From contig JASSKH010000003.1 in the NCBI GenBank assembly GCA_031763025.1, forward strand, positions 15,930,992 through 15,994,991: a stretch of DNA of 64,000 bases. The letters run 5' to 3'. A program made the translations under genes and the position numbers. Source of the DNA: Macrocystis pyrifera. Lineage: Eukaryota > Sar > Phaeophyceae > Laminariales > Laminariaceae. Shown piece by piece: positions 28,742-43,700 of the stretch (positions are counted from its first letter, which is position 1; each line of letters starts with the position of its first letter). The notes below the pieces were generated by a model, which worked only from the letters and a program-made list of their open reading frames with translations, ran no database searches and had not been told where the DNA came from.

Positions 28742-31700
28742 CCAGGCAGTCAGAGCTCTCCGTGTCAGGCTCCAGACGCCGAAGAGGAGGAGCAGTGCCA
28801 GGAAGAGTACCAACGGCCTCCAGCAGCAGCACCCGCAAAGCAACCGACTTCAACGGGAAGGCCGCTGTAGCCAGAAGCACCAGTGCCAGCACTATCGACA
28901 GCAAGCAGAAGCAGCAGCAGCAACAGAAGCAGCAACAGCAGGAACAGCAGCCGAGCAGGCAGCAGCAGGAAGCAGCCGACCAGGCAGCTCGAGCTCTCCT
29001 ACGAGACCAGGCTCAGGATTTATGGGGGCAACGGCTTGAAGCCGCCCATTCTGTTGTACTCACAGGTGAACTGGGGGTTGTATTACTCTGTTTTTATGTT
29101 ACAGGCTTGATCCAGAGCATAGCTAAACAACTACCGGTACCAACTTGGCAGTGTTATCACGGTGGTCAAGAGCAGACTTGCCTGTTTCGTCAGAACGAGT
29201 GACGCAGTTTGTTTTTTCTACAAGACTCGACATCGCCTCGACCGGTCGTCCGCCGTCGGTCTCCATCAATGCACTCCCCCATCGCGGCACGCCCTTCCTC
29301 TTCCACTTGCAGAGGGTCCCTTCTGAGTTCACACAGGAGACGTTCCCTACTGCTCTCGAGGAGCGACTAAGGTGAGCGTAGCCAACCACGATTGCCATGA
29401 CAAATAATATCTGGGTACGTTTTTTCCTGTGTCCCTTTTTTGTGGCAGGAGTACCTGTACTCTTTTTTTGTCTTTGCACTAACTTGCACGGCGACCGCCT
29501 TTCTGCTCGATGGACCCCTTGCGCTGACTAGCATCGCGATCAAAACGGATGCTGCGCAGGCTTTCAACAACTGCGGCGTAGAAGCGGCGAATACCTTGCA
29601 CTTGCGCCCGCTCGCTAAGTTGAAGTTGGTAGCATAGTCGTCTCGATAACACGCCGCCATGACGGCATGCCTGCTGGGGAAGCAGTTGCCGAACAGCGCC
29701 ATTCCGTTCTCCCGCTGTACGAGCGCTCGTCTCAACGACACACAACGGGAGTAAGGTTATATGATACCTTCAACTCGGTCATTCAGTGCAAAACTATGGT
29801 CGACTCGAAGTGCGCCATCGCCTCGCCTCTGCTTTCCCTGCACCTGAGGACCTGGCCCCCGGTTTAAGAATTATCGAGGAAATACGGTGGCCGGTCAAAG
29901 CTCTATCGAATATGTCGGTACTGCAATACGTTTCCGTAACGCCCAGCGCCCCTCAAGTGCTACACACAGAAGTACCCTCGTCCTTCCCGCCCTCGTCTAC
30001 GCCCCTCTCAAAGAAACAGGTCTCGTATATGCCCTATCCGCGAAACAGGTGCGCCTGTATAGCACCAGCTACTCTCCGCGCGTGAAGCTCTCTGTCACGG
30101 GGAAGCTCGGACGCAGCTGGTCGGGCTGTGGGGAGCGGTCAAGATCATGAGGGAAACATCACTAGGTACCTTCGTCCTGTACGCCAGGTCGCCGCCAATA
30201 CCTGTGTCATGAAAGGCCGGGCAAGCGACGAGAAAGCGTTGCACAGAACGACATGCGATATCTACTGCCGCAGGCCGGGACGCAGCGCCCGGAACCGGCG
30301 CCTTATCTCCCACCTGCAGGAAATCGCAGCAGACGGTGACGAGGGATTTCATGCAGCCGTAGAGGCGAGCGTGCTGCCCAGGAAGGAGGAGGGTTTGCTG
30401 AGGGAGGGAGGGAGGGAGGGGGGGCGTGTATGCCAAGACAGTACACGGCCAGAGTCTGCTGAACCGTCTTTCGATTATTTAGCGTTGCTGGGCATGTATA
30501 TCATCCGCAGGCGGAATCTTACAAGCCACCGCTGGACCATGGTGCGGAGGCAATGGCGACTTCAACAACGAGGACCTTCTTACGGGCAACACCGCAAAGC
30601 GAGCAGGTGAGTCATTTGTCGTTTGCCGGAACTCTAACGTAAGGATGGCGGCATGCGTGTAAATATTCTACTTTTTTTTGCGTATGGTGGAGTCTGACAT
30701 TTCTGATGCAAGCGAACGATATTTTGTAGCCCTCGCGTGTGATTGAGACTTCGGTTTCGCTGTCTTATTCGCTCGTCTGGCGTGGACCGCATAATTTTCC
30801 ATTTGATCGCCAGATAACACTGATGATGGAGGTGACGACGCTGCAGGTGGAGCCAGGCGACAGGGATATACTGGTGAGCGGCGGGTATAGATGCTAGTAA
30901 AACTATCCAAACAACATGTAGAGGCTTGCAAACTTCAGTGCGTGTGTTGGCAGCCTACTCTCGGTCACGAGTCGTGCGAAGGCATGGGGAGTACTCTTGT
31001 TGGCAGGGAGATGGCTAGCTAGCTTTCTTGAACAAATAGATAGCGGTACTACTGTCGTAATATAACTTCTATAATGTGGTATGTAAACTGTGTCAAATGC
31101 GCGTACCTTTCGGATGTACAAGAGTGGCTGCTCACTTGAATCTGCGGACACGCTTCGAAGTCGTTTTCTGGCCACAACCAATCACCGCAGTCTTGGCAAC
31201 ACTATTCTTGCCTTCTTGTTGCCTCCCTCATATTCAGGGCTACCGCCGGTATCTCTGCACTCTCCGTTCGCCATTGCCATCAACAGGAAGATAGCCAGCC
31301 AACCTCAAAGCTATGCTTCGGTGTCTGAGAAACGCGGATAGCTCCCGATCATGAAAGTCGCCGCGGAGTCGTCAGGGGGGTGATGCAGCAAGCACTGACC
31401 AAGATTTCAAGCACTTCCGTGGCCACCCCTCGAAGTTTTGCTCCCAACCCCTCAATGCGGGGGATTCGTTGGCGCCATCCATGGTCGCCGCCAGGACGGT
31501 GGGGGCAGGGGCAAATATCTGAGTCCGCGCATTGCGGATGGATATCGCCAGGGGGGGGTGAGCGGAGGGGATAGCGGTCGTACACCGATGGAGGAATCCG
31601 GAAGTTGCCAGGAGTGCACGCACCGCGAGGGTGGGTGGTCTCAGATCGACCCCGGACCCATAATTGGACGAGCAACGGCGCATCGTGCCTGCTGACCCTG

Positions 31701-34700
31701 GCCCAGGGACGGAAAATGTATTCGCCGAAATGCAGAGGACAATTGAATTTCCTCCTTGCAAGTTCCCTTTCGTCCGTGGGTCGTACGACGACTCGTAAAT
31801 ATGGCTGGCGTGGTCGCAGAGGCGATTCTCTTTAGTTGCCACTGACGTTCAACATGGGCTAACGTGAAGGATTTGGTGTAGCACTGGCTGCTGCTGAATA
31901 CATTTGGCGATTGAAACCGTCTTGTTCTTAACACACGTTTTGACGTTTTCCGTGTGTTGTACCTGGTATGTTTTTTTGGAGAAGACCGAAGGCGATGACT
32001 CTGCGTTCTGTGTGTTGTCTAAAATGCAGTGAACTTCGTCATTACACCACCAGACAACTCTCCATGCATCCATATTTAACATAGTAGTATATTATACCAG
32101 ATACCACTTCCATCGGTCACGTTGCGCAGAGTATCTCATGTGTGATCCTTCTGTGTCCTCAGAGATAAAATTCTAGAGCAGCAGCTAGCTGCAGTAGTAA
32201 TACAGAATGTATTTTCTAGTTTTTTGTTGCCTATCTTTGCGACGACACCCCCGCAGCCATTCACCCGCAACAAATATACCGGTACTGCCAGTCTATCCGG
32301 AAAGTACCAGGTAATCCAACGTGAAAAACCGTTTCGCAATCGGATTTTATCTCGAACAGATATGCACTAATACATGAAGTCGACTTTTGACGCTGAAAAC
32401 AGCATCTTGCCTTCTACCAGAACACAGGTAAAGGAGCCCACTGTAAGAGTAAATGACAGGAAAATGAGATAATTTAATGTGGTTATACTGAACTCAGTAT
32501 AGAACGTACCTTTGACAAATAAGAAATTCGGACTCGACCAGCATTCCGGTTTCTTATTGTTTCCCACTATTTTCAAGTAATTGGTATTGTAGCTCGCCCG
32601 ACAAAAACGCCTTTATATTTTTTTCGCGCTTCGCGCGAACAATCTCTATATATTTCTGGACCCCTACCTATGGTCCCTGAGCCTAGGGATGTGAGCAGAC
32701 GGTCACAATCCTTTTCCACCCCTTCAGCTTCTTATAGCTCGTCCTGTTGCCGGCAGTGTTCCCCTACACCAGAAGAGTACCGACTGAGACAACTAGGAGA
32801 TGGCTCAGGCGTACGTTCCGCAGGCTGGGTGGAACAACGGGAATGCTGGTGGCAGTCTTTGCAACGAACTGAACGAGCTTGAGCATGTGAATGTGTGCCA
32901 GACGGCCTATGGCTTTGTTTGTTATGACAACGAATTAATACATGATGTTTTGGAGTGTGAGTAGATCTGAGCAGCCTTTCGAGGAACATGAGCTATATCG
33001 GCCTGAGGGCCCGACGAGACTACGCCATCATGCATGACACGCGCACCGCTCGACTCTATGACACTTATACCAGGTACACAACAGACAAAATGCACATATC
33101 CCATCGTTACGACGCTGCCGCCCACACGCCGTGCGTGTGCGCACACCCATATGCGCAGTATTGCTGTGGCTGGTTGTGTTATTGGAGCCTGCCGTCCGTA
33201 TTCCACCGTCTGCCTTACCAGGTACCAGTTTTTTTTTTCATACGTACATACCCAGGCTGACGTACCTGTCTCATCATCACCTCTCACCCTGCTGCTTGTT
33301 CTGCGTATTGCTGCGTGATCCAACAATGTCACTTCTCTAGCTGTGCTCACCACAGTGCGCCAACAGCAGCAGCAGGCAGCGTACTATGCGCGTGTGGCAG
33401 ATCCGCGCTCTACTCTCAGTACTACACCACCACTGGCGTTTGTTGTTGTCATCGGCGTTGGCCCATGCCGTACCTGCTGCAGTGTGTGACCGGCATTTTT
33501 TGCTCCGTACCGATCATCCCCGGATCGTGTACGTTCGTTGAGTCCAGTACAACAAATCGTTCGTACAAGCATCGTGTACAGCAGCATTCGTACAAAAAAA
33601 CTTGCAGTTACTGACTGCTTTGTGTCCTACACTGCTGACCGATAGATCCTAGAGTCAGCTGAATGGGCGGCAGTACACGTTCCTTTGTCGAAATACGCGT
33701 ATCTTCTGCTGTAGTATCATATCACATGGCATTTTACAGCAGTACTGCTGCTGTACATGCATTTGTTCCTGTGCAAACTACTCTCAAGAGATCCTGCAAT
33801 GTGTTTTAGATTGTGTAAAAGCGACGTGCCAGTTGTATGAGTACTTCTGCAGCGTAGATGACAAACTGCGCTTGATAATTTTTTCGTCACCGAGGTTCGA
33901 CTCGCACGATCCTCGCTTTTTGTATTTTCAACTTTTGACTTATTTTGTACATGTATATCCACCTTGCTTTTCTGACCTACTTTTTATACGTATGATACAA
34001 TAAAAGTTAAGTGTTTTTACGCAAGGCAACGGAATTTGGGCGCGCTTACCTGCGGCGTGCGTTCATATCTCAACCTTTCACAGTTTCTCCCAGTACTGGG
34101 GACTAAAGCAAAGTATTTTCGAGAAAATACGGCAGGTACTTCTCGAGCACTCGCAGTATTTCGGGTTTGTACTGCAGCAGATACTGCGAGTACTCGCAGT
34201 ATTCCGAGGTTCTGCAGTACACTGCGTATACTACTCTGTGCATACTTGGGGGCCCGCACCAATTCGGGATTCGCTATTGCTGCTGCTGCTGCTGCTGTGT
34301 ATACCCCCTGTTGTGCTTCAAGTATCTCTGGGTTCTGTTCTGCGGGTGCTGCAAGTACCATCAGTATTTCATCCGTCGCAGTCGAAATACTTCCAGTATA
34401 CCCAGTGTACTTGGAGTATGACGTATATTTCGACCGGCTGTGCACCGTGTCGACATTTCTCAGGCCAATTGTTCGGCAAAAAACACTCACAGATGGTCCC
34501 ACGAGTGGGAGTTGGAGCAAATCACTTTCGTTGGGAGCAACCCGAGTACTTAGAGCACTGGCAGTACTTCGGGAACATGTACTGCGAGGAGTATGTGCTG
34601 CGAGAACTCTCTGTATCTCGAGGTTTTGTACTGCGGATATTGTATACTCCCAAGTATTTCGTGTTTCGGTACTGCGCGTACGTGTTTGCCTGTGCTCTCG

Positions 34701-37700
34701 GGGATAAGTACTGCTCATGCTCTCAGTACTCTAAGTAGCTGGGGCTTTTCTCAGTACTGGCAGTATATCGGCCGCTAGCACTCCAATACTTTCAGCACTC
34801 GGGGTACGAATTGTTCTCGAGCATCTACTGCTGTACCAATATCTGTGAAACCTTTTTTTTACCCTGAGCACCAAGAAACATTTAGTCTGCGGGAGTATAT
34901 TTGGTATGTGCTGGGTTTTACTCAGCCGGTCACAAAGTATTATGTCGCAACCTCGACCTACGCAACTTTTTGTACTTACGTTTACGCCGCAAGCATTGAA
35001 TTGATCGCCCCGAGTCATCTGTTCGGGATCGATATCCACTTACTGGTATACCCTCTTTTATATTATTGCAGTAGTAATGATCTACACTATTTCCACAAAT
35101 AGCAGTATATACTCGCAGTCTGTCTTCAAAAAAATGTGTGTGTGTTCTTCACGTTGATGATGGATAGATGCAGCAAGTTAGTTATAAACAGGTGTGCATC
35201 TTGCGCCTCTCCGCGATTAAGAGGCACCTCCCGGGGGGGAACCTTGTACCTGGTGCAGTAGTTGTTGAGCCATCGTTGTGAAAATAGGTACTGCTTCTGT
35301 AACCCTGTATCCAAAGGGCATTTTTGTAACGACACGTATATGGCAAGTTTATGGAAATTTGGGCTTTTGCCAAAATAGCTGAAATTTTGCCCAAAGTTTT
35401 ATTCTGGATATTTCCATTCTGATTCGTTGGCAAGTTTATGGAAAGCGATACTTGGTATTTTATTTGCTGTTTTAGCCCCAGAACACCAACGCAACGTTGT
35501 ACAAACCAGACCACCTCACGACGCCCCACGCTAGACTCGCTCTACGCAACTTGTTTCAGCGAGGGAGATACGGAGGATACGCGGTGGCATTGACAACCAG
35601 CGATGATAGGGCTGTCGACACAGCGATGACAGGGCTGTCGACACTGGTCGTGAGCCCCGTGTGATGCGACATGGGTGTCGTTTGGTGCAGGGGCTTCAAA
35701 AGAGTCACAAACATCAGCCGTCCTAGCTTTTCCCAGGGGATTTTGGGCGGGCTGGAAGGACTGCCGGCCTCTGAGGTGCATGGGTTGTGCCTGGAAGTCC
35801 TTTCTGCGGCAGCTTTTTTCTCGTGCCATCCGCTACCTGCTGCTGCTGTAAGGGGTTTGGATAAAATCTGAGGGCGTTATGAAGCGAACATTTGCCAAAT
35901 ATTGCCACATATGCAGTGTTTCACGATAGAAGGTTTTAACAACTTTTTGGAAATTTTGACTTTCCACCATAATAGCGAGTTATTGCTATTTCATTCGATC
36001 GTTAGAAACGACCCTAACAAGAAGGACGGCGCAAGCGGCGGCGCGACCGACGAAGGCGGCCCAAGCCCGCCAACAAAATACTCGTACCCATACACAGTAC
36101 CGACCGAGCGAACGACGCAATCGACCGAGCGGCACGAGCGGACGGCAATACTAACTGTTAATACTGGCAGTACTAACTACTAATAATAATGCTACTTTAA
36201 CTACTACTACTACTACTTCCACTACTATTGTTACTGCTACTGCTGCTACTACAGTAGTACTGTTACTCGTACTGCAGTAAGTACGTACCGGTACAGTACA
36301 CCCCCCCCCCTACACACACTGCTTTTGTTCGATTTCGCGAGTTCGAGCCCCCCCCCCCCCCCGAGTAGGCATTTTTTCTTGTGCATAAATTGACTGCAGA
36401 AAGCGCCTACGTGTGTACGACGCACGACGCGGCGTGTGTATGGACAATTTTGGTATTTCGAGTGGGTTACCAATAAATATGCAGGCGTTTGTTTCCGTAC
36501 CGGGATCGCCACGCGAATTTCTGTTGCCGCAAGAAAAAAAAAAAAATGTTACCCACCGCCAGCTCCCGTTACTTTTGTGTCACCGTGTGCTGACGCTTCC
36601 CGTATGGTGTATACATCCCTGCTCTCAATCCTTTGTTTGCTTCTCCTGCAGTGGGACGAGGACGGCCACTTTGTGCGGTGCTTCATGATGATTGGTGCAG
36701 CAGCACACATGGCAACGAAAGGTGTTCAGCAGGTGAGATATCTCGCAGGCTTTGCCTGGCGGGTTTCAAGTATACAGTAGCAGTAGATGCATGCGTGGCC
36801 AGTTCTGTTAGTTGTACGAAGGCGTGTCCGAGCATATATAGCCGTAATCGTAAGTCGTAAAATCGAAACGCTTTTGTTTTCGAGAGTTCCTTTCACGAGG
36901 TGTCCAAACAGAATCGAGATGTGGGACCAGGCGAAGAGCAACGGAGAGCCTACGGAGGCCACAACCTACGGGCCGTTCACAACTACTGTAAGTACACATG
37001 CCGACAATCTTGCGCTCGGCAGCACAGATCCACCAGAGAAGCAGGCAGACGCGACGACAATTCCATCCCGGGGGGTCGTTGGGCCTCCCATGGAAGTGGT
37101 GGCGCGCGCGTTCAACGTTGACGCCCCGGGATCAAGCCTTAAATTATACTAGAACGAATTTCCAACCTCACTCTGGAGGGCGTCATCCTGAAATATCCTT
37201 CGATGATACTCGCTTTGGCTCGAACGCCGGGAAACAAAATGCCCGAGAATGTCGGGGCTGGTGTTGTTGTGGTCCGCCTGCTGGCTGTTTACGGGGGGGG
37301 GGCTGTGCGGCTGTGTTGCTGTGCTATTAATAGTATTGGGTTGGATGCTGTGTACGGCAGTCCTGAGGTGAATTTTTGATGTGGCTGCATTGACCAGTAG
37401 GACACGTTGAATTGTTACTGTTCGTGTTTTCGATTTCCTTTTCGATTTTCAGAAAACAATTTTGTTTTATTTTTGGCAATAGGTTTGGAAAATCGTTCAT
37501 TTTCTGGGAACCTAAAACACAAACGAAGGAGGAGAACACGTTTGTGCCAGGGAACGAATCAGTTACCGCTCTGTTTAGGTTTCATTTCGATTTTCGATTT
37601 CGATTTTCGTTTCTGTTTTGGACAGCCCTGAGGCGTGTTGTGTGAGAAGTATAATTGCCTCCTGGTCTGACCGCGGCAGTACGGCTGCCGTAGCCGGTGC

Positions 37701-40700
37701 TACTGTGTGGATGCTACAATTACCCAAAACGAAAACATTTTGCCATCAAAATAGAAGGCGTTGTGGGGAAAACGGGATTTCCCCCCCCCCCCCCGCCCTC
37801 GCTCTTTTTTTATTTTTTTTTGGCGGTTACCACGGCTGGCGGTCAAACTAGATCATCTGTGTGCGGGGAGAACCTTCCCTCCGCACAAGGGGGATGATCG
37901 TATCACGTAGTGTGTATATGGTGAGGCACCCACGAGGCAGTTACATAGTGAACCCATGCTGTATTTGGAAGTGGCCATACACCGAAATTAAATCAATTCA
38001 TTGATGCTGTCATCCATATGCAAGAAAATACGCCTCTAAAGCGGTTCTTAGTAGGATGCAGCTCACCCTCCATGCGACTCGCCCACCCAACACTTCACGG
38101 CGCTTCGCGCTTGGTGCAAGCATTGTCTGCCTGGTCGATGAAAACCCGACATGTTCCGTCCCGGCATTGTAGGGATGCGAGGGTCTATGGTAATACGACT
38201 ACGGCCATGCATGATAATGAGTACACCCCCCCCCCGCCCGCCCTCGCTCAGAAGGCTACTTTTTGTGACCATTTTCGGCGACACGACGGGGTGGCATGAC
38301 AAGACATAATGGTAGACACTGAGTTATAGAGAGGCCTAGAAAGTTGCCAGATCCTGGCAGGCGTTTTTCTGTTGTTCGGGGGGAGGGGGGGGTGTCTCTA
38401 GTGTTTGATGTAATGGTATACTAGCGTCGCCTCTTCTGGCTGCGAACAAACTATTGAAAATAAAATAAAACTCCAGGCGGGGACAGGCATTAAACGTCAC
38501 CTCTCTTACCATATAGCTGTAACTATTTCATACATTTGAAAACCTGAAAACACCGAAACGAACGACTTTAATGGTGGATTGCGGTATGTCGGTCACATCC
38601 ATACCACGCCCAGTTTGTATAGAGTAGGGAGAAGCCCCGTGCTTTGAGACCGAAGGGATTTACTATTACGGGGGAACCTATTAATGGTAATCAGGACCAA
38701 ACATGCTTAGTAAAAATACCGCAATGTATAGATTTTAGTATGTACGATGGGTCCTGAATGCTCTGGTGCCCCGCAGTAGTATCGGCTCGGTATTTTGATG
38801 GTCTCATCGTGGTCCGTTAGGGCCTTTGTCACTCGACAGGCCTGCCAGGAAGGGCGTGACCCATTTGCCCTGAATTGCGGGGCAGTGTAGAGTTGAGTGG
38901 GTGGAAAAGGAATCGAACTAAAAAAGTGATGATTTAAAAATAACAAAACGAAACAAAACGAATACGTGGTGAAAAGATCCGTAAACTCGCAATTTCAATT
39001 TAGTTAATTCGTACTGAAAATAGAGGTACTTATTTATTTTCCGAATTCGGGGAGACGAAAATCGCCTTAGAGGTAGATTTTTTTTTACCGCCTCAACCGC
39101 GGTGCCCGCAGCCACCATCGACTGCTGAAGGCAGTGAGTTGCCCTTTTTTGGCCGAAACGGCTCGTTTGCACCGCTTTTGCGCCGCACATAAGCGCACCA
39201 ATGAGCGCCGGTTTACCCTCGCAAAACCAAAAACGTTTTGCAAGAACAAGATGTAACTTCATCGCCGGGGCCCGCCTCGAAGGAGGACACGGGATCCCCT
39301 GCCACTCCTTTGCCGCGTCGTAGGGAGTTATGTGCACCAGAGATCCGATTGCTTGTAGGTTGTTTGCTTTTTTTGTCACCCCGGTAGCGGTGTCTGTCGC
39401 AAAAAACGAATATCGTGTGAGAGAATCAGGAGTGGGTTGTTCTTCCAGGATGTAGATTTTGTTGTAAACCGGAGATTGGAAAAAAAACGGTGTTATTGTA
39501 AGCATTGCAGCAGAGGTGAGTATCATAGTGCTGCATTGCAATATCGGTTGAAAGAGCATGAACATGCGTGACGCCTCATCCGCCTACCCGCTTCCCTGCG
39601 TCCCTCCCTCCCTCGCCCCCTCCCTTCCGTCCCAGGCGTTCGCCTTAGATGCAGCAAGCTTCAAGGATAAGTGGAAGGGGGTGTTCGCGACGCTCACGTT
39701 CAAGGATGCTAACAACGAGCTCCTCCACGTCGCCACGGTCGTCTCCGCGAAGAGTGAGGATGGTGCGGAATGCTACAGCTACCTCCTCGCCCAGGCCATG
39801 AAGAGTCCCAGGCTGCGCGACGTCCTCAACAACCCCAACACCACCTGCTTCACCGACAAGCCCAAGGGATCGGACGAGTCCGCTGTCCACAAGGTCTGTC
39901 CTTTAACGGAAGACCGTCGGTGTGTAGCGCACCTCCTGAAGCTCCTCGGGTCTGTTGGGCCGGTGAGTCTGACGCGCTTTTGTATTTTTATTATTCTCTT
40001 CCCCTTTGTTTTCTCCGCCCTTTTTCTCATTATTCCCTCCTACTTGGAAGTATAACGGGGGACCGCAGTAAACAGGATCTTCGGTAGGCACAAGCACCTA
40101 TATATTTACCTAGTTTTACTAACAAATATTTGGTCCTATTCACTATTGTCCCCCCGTAGTAGTGACTCAGATCCGGGATCACATTGCAGGCTCTGCTCCC
40201 CCGTCTACACTACCGGTTCTTGCCTTGGAAGGCATTTTTATCGCGAGAGAGAACACTTTAGCCGTTTCTTCCTCCCTCGTTGGCCCTTGTCGAATTGATT
40301 AACAGCGTGCGTGCCACGATACAGATGTGTGTGTGTGTGTGTGTGTTTTTTTTTTTTTGCGAAAACATTTTCTGACTGATAGGGCTCCTTTAAGGGCACT
40401 GGTGACCTACCGTACCCGAGTTTGGTGGGATGGCATTCATGCTTGGCCGTAAAGAGGGTTGAGGTCGCACTAGGACAGGGGTGCGATCATTTGTCAGTGC
40501 TCGATTTGCCCAGAGGGGGAAGGTTGAAAAATGCCGAATAACGAGGCGTTTTCGGAAAGACCCGATCGGGAGAGAGAAACATATAGAGAGAGAGCCTTCC
40601 GAAACGTATATTTGTTGGACGTTTGCACCCTTTTAACCGTTATTGTCGAGAGAGAAAGCGAGTGCTGAACAAAACGAACCATAGTACGCATCAATAAATA

Positions 40701-43700
40701 AATATATGTATATATGTTACATACACACATATATATATATATAGATATGTTAAGGGTAAAGTCGCAAAACGATTATCAGGCCGGCCTTGAAAAAAAATAG
40801 GAGAAGTCGCGGTACTTTTTTTTTGTTGTGCTTCACGGGGAAGGAAGGAGCGATTAGGGTGTGAGTATACGATTATTCTAAGTAAAATATACTTCGCCTT
40901 GACACTTCCTGCCTGTCCATGTTGAGAAAGCGTTGCGTCTGTTTTGGGGTATCGTTTTTTTTTTTTTTCACCCCCTCACGATTTGTTTCGTGTCCGGTGC
41001 GGTCGAGGATGTGTTCATGGTACCATACGACTCTTTGGGGTGTGTTTTGCACAAGCCGCTCGACTGAGTGCCGAGTTATTAAACCGCTTTAGTGCCGCCG
41101 TCCCGTGTTGGGGGACAAATTACTCAGGATTTGACTGGCTTGTTCCCAAAACGAGACTGCAGTCCTAGCAGTCCTAATGGGTTGTTGTTAGTATTGATAG
41201 TATTGATAGTGGTGGACGCCTGGCACGATAGGGGTGTAGCATTTTTTTTGCCAAAACATTTTCTAGACTGCCGTGGTTACTTTCACTGAGGAACTATCAC
41301 GGGGAACCATGGTTAATAGGACCTACTTTACACACAAACATCCATGTATTTCCATTTTTTACACCAACAAATTTGGTCCTGTTTACTATGGCCCCCCGGT
41401 AATACCACTCTGGCCGAAAATATAACCCTCGTTTGAACTCTGGGGTGAACATCAAACGGTGACTATATTTACGGTCATAGTAGTACTTAATATCGTCGTC
41501 GCAGCGCCATTTGTGCTTTCCATGTCTGTTGAGTACCTGTCTGTCTATGTCATCGGGTCGCACTTTTGCGTTTTCCCAGGAGTCAGTTTCTGGGTAAAGT
41601 ATTGAGCTCCTATACTATATATAATCAAGAAACTTGCTCCAGAAAGAAGTAGGTGCTTTATTTAGTCTATGTCCGTGTATGTGTCGATGGATAGGTGGCC
41701 ATGCATGGTGATGGTCGTGCTCTGCGGCCCGCCCGACGTCCCCCCATGTGTAGCGTCGACCTGCGCCTGGGCAATTGCTCCTGACTGTGTTCCTGGACGT
41801 GTCCATATGTACCACGGCTGGTTCCATATGACCAGTCCCGACCAAAAATATATAGAAAGGCCTACCGCCGGCTCGCCTGCTATGTATGCTGTTGCCCAGA
41901 CGCAGGTCGACGTTAGTGCTGCTGCTGTTGTTGTTGTTTTGCACAGGTTAACTCATGGCCAAAAATCTAGCCCGTCCTTGGTTACGGGACAATTTCTAAA
42001 AAACCTGGAGTGGAAGAATATCTGCAGGAAAATATATGTATATATACCAGGTATATATATAATGTATATATATCGTTCAAACGGTATAGTTACTGTACTC
42101 GTGCCTCTCGCGCGTTCCGTTTTTTTTCTTTTTCGTTTTCGCAGAGTGGGCGGTACCACGTCTACGAGGCAGCGAAGGCGGCAACCAAGGCCGGCTTCGA
42201 GAAGCACGTGCAGGAGGTGAAGAAGACCAACGAGAAAGCTTACGACAAGCTCGTCGGCACCCCTCACCGCTCGTGGGCGAACTACGCGGGCCGGAACAAC
42301 GTGATCTGGGACCAGACGACCTCCAACACGGCGGAGTCGCTGAACAACATGACCGGAGCTGAGGTGCGAACAGATGTATGTGTTTGTATACGGAGTATGC
42401 TTGAAAGTGATAAAGCAGAATGCTTCACATCTCGGACATACAGATCATGATCGATCTATCTATCTGTCTGCCTACAGTAGATGATCTAGATCCTAACTTG
42501 CCGTTGTGAGAGGTTGTGCAGGATCTGCCTTATAGGGCATAGATCAGGAATCTAGGTATTCCCTGTATTACCCGGATCATGAAGTGAGGTGGGAATCGTG
42601 TATCCACCTGATGTGAAAGCACCTCTCCTTTGTTTTCGATGGGCGTTTTTGGGGTCTTGGTTGTCTTTTTTGCGCAGGCGAGGGCGCAGTCGGTCTTGGG
42701 CTTCCTTCAGGACATTGTGCTGCAGACGGGAAGGAGGCTTAACGACGCAGCTAATCTCAAGAAGACCGACCCCACCGCCTCCATCACGCCATTCGCCACG
42801 AGCACCTTCAACGCGGAGCTCAAGTCGGCCGACGAGTGAGTGCATGCAGCAGTACACAGCATTTTTTCCCTGTACGGGTGCGGGTTTAGCCGTATGTACA
42901 TCTTCCAGCTGCATTTCGAAGTACTGTGCATTGGGTTCCGCAGTGTTTCCGTGCAGTTGCTGTTTTTGGTGCTGGTATCGTGCTACGAAAAGCAGTCCCC
43001 CGCCATTTGTAGAGTGCAACGTCCTCGCACGTGCCCTCGACATACGTCGCTGGCAGGCCCTCACCGTCAACTTCGTGGCACCCGTATATACACATGTGCG
43101 TCTTCCCTTGCCCCTTTGCCCTTCACGACAGGCTCGCGGTCAGCCCTACGGGCGGAGGAGGGTTCATGGTGTACCCAGAGCAAAACCCGGCGCTACGGCT
43201 CAGCAACCGGGTGAACCTGCGCCTCGGCGCGTCTCCCGATGACAGAGTGTACGACTGCACGTGCGGCTGGTGCCTGAGGTGGAAGATGCCTTGCCGCCAC
43301 GTCATTGCGGCTGCGAAAGGTGACAGCGCTGATGCTATTTTGAAAGTATTGCGAATATATCTACATGGATATATATATGCAGCTGTGAGTTCGACCGAAT
43401 GAGTGGTTGATATCCAACTTTTCAAGCTGCGTCATGCGTTGGGCGCGCGTGTTCATCCTGTTTTCCATTGAGATCGTTGTTCGGTTTGGGCGTGGACACA
43501 TATCGAGGTGGATTGCGTGGCGTTACCTCACTCCTGGGCGTCAGAAACGAAACTATCCTCAAAGTGACCCACCCGAGGGGACTGGATGGCCTTGGGGGAT
43601 TATACGTGGGGACAAAGAGGCGGTACGACCTATAGGAAATACGACCTGGAGTATCCATACATATGTACGGTTTTTTGTGAAATTGACAACACTGCTTGCA

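Noticed and set aside
28531..29202. 223-codon poly-Gln open frame as a gene
   Set aside because: Driven by a (CAG)n microsatellite in MULE intron 1. The neighbouring exons join in frame without it, and no domain was seen.
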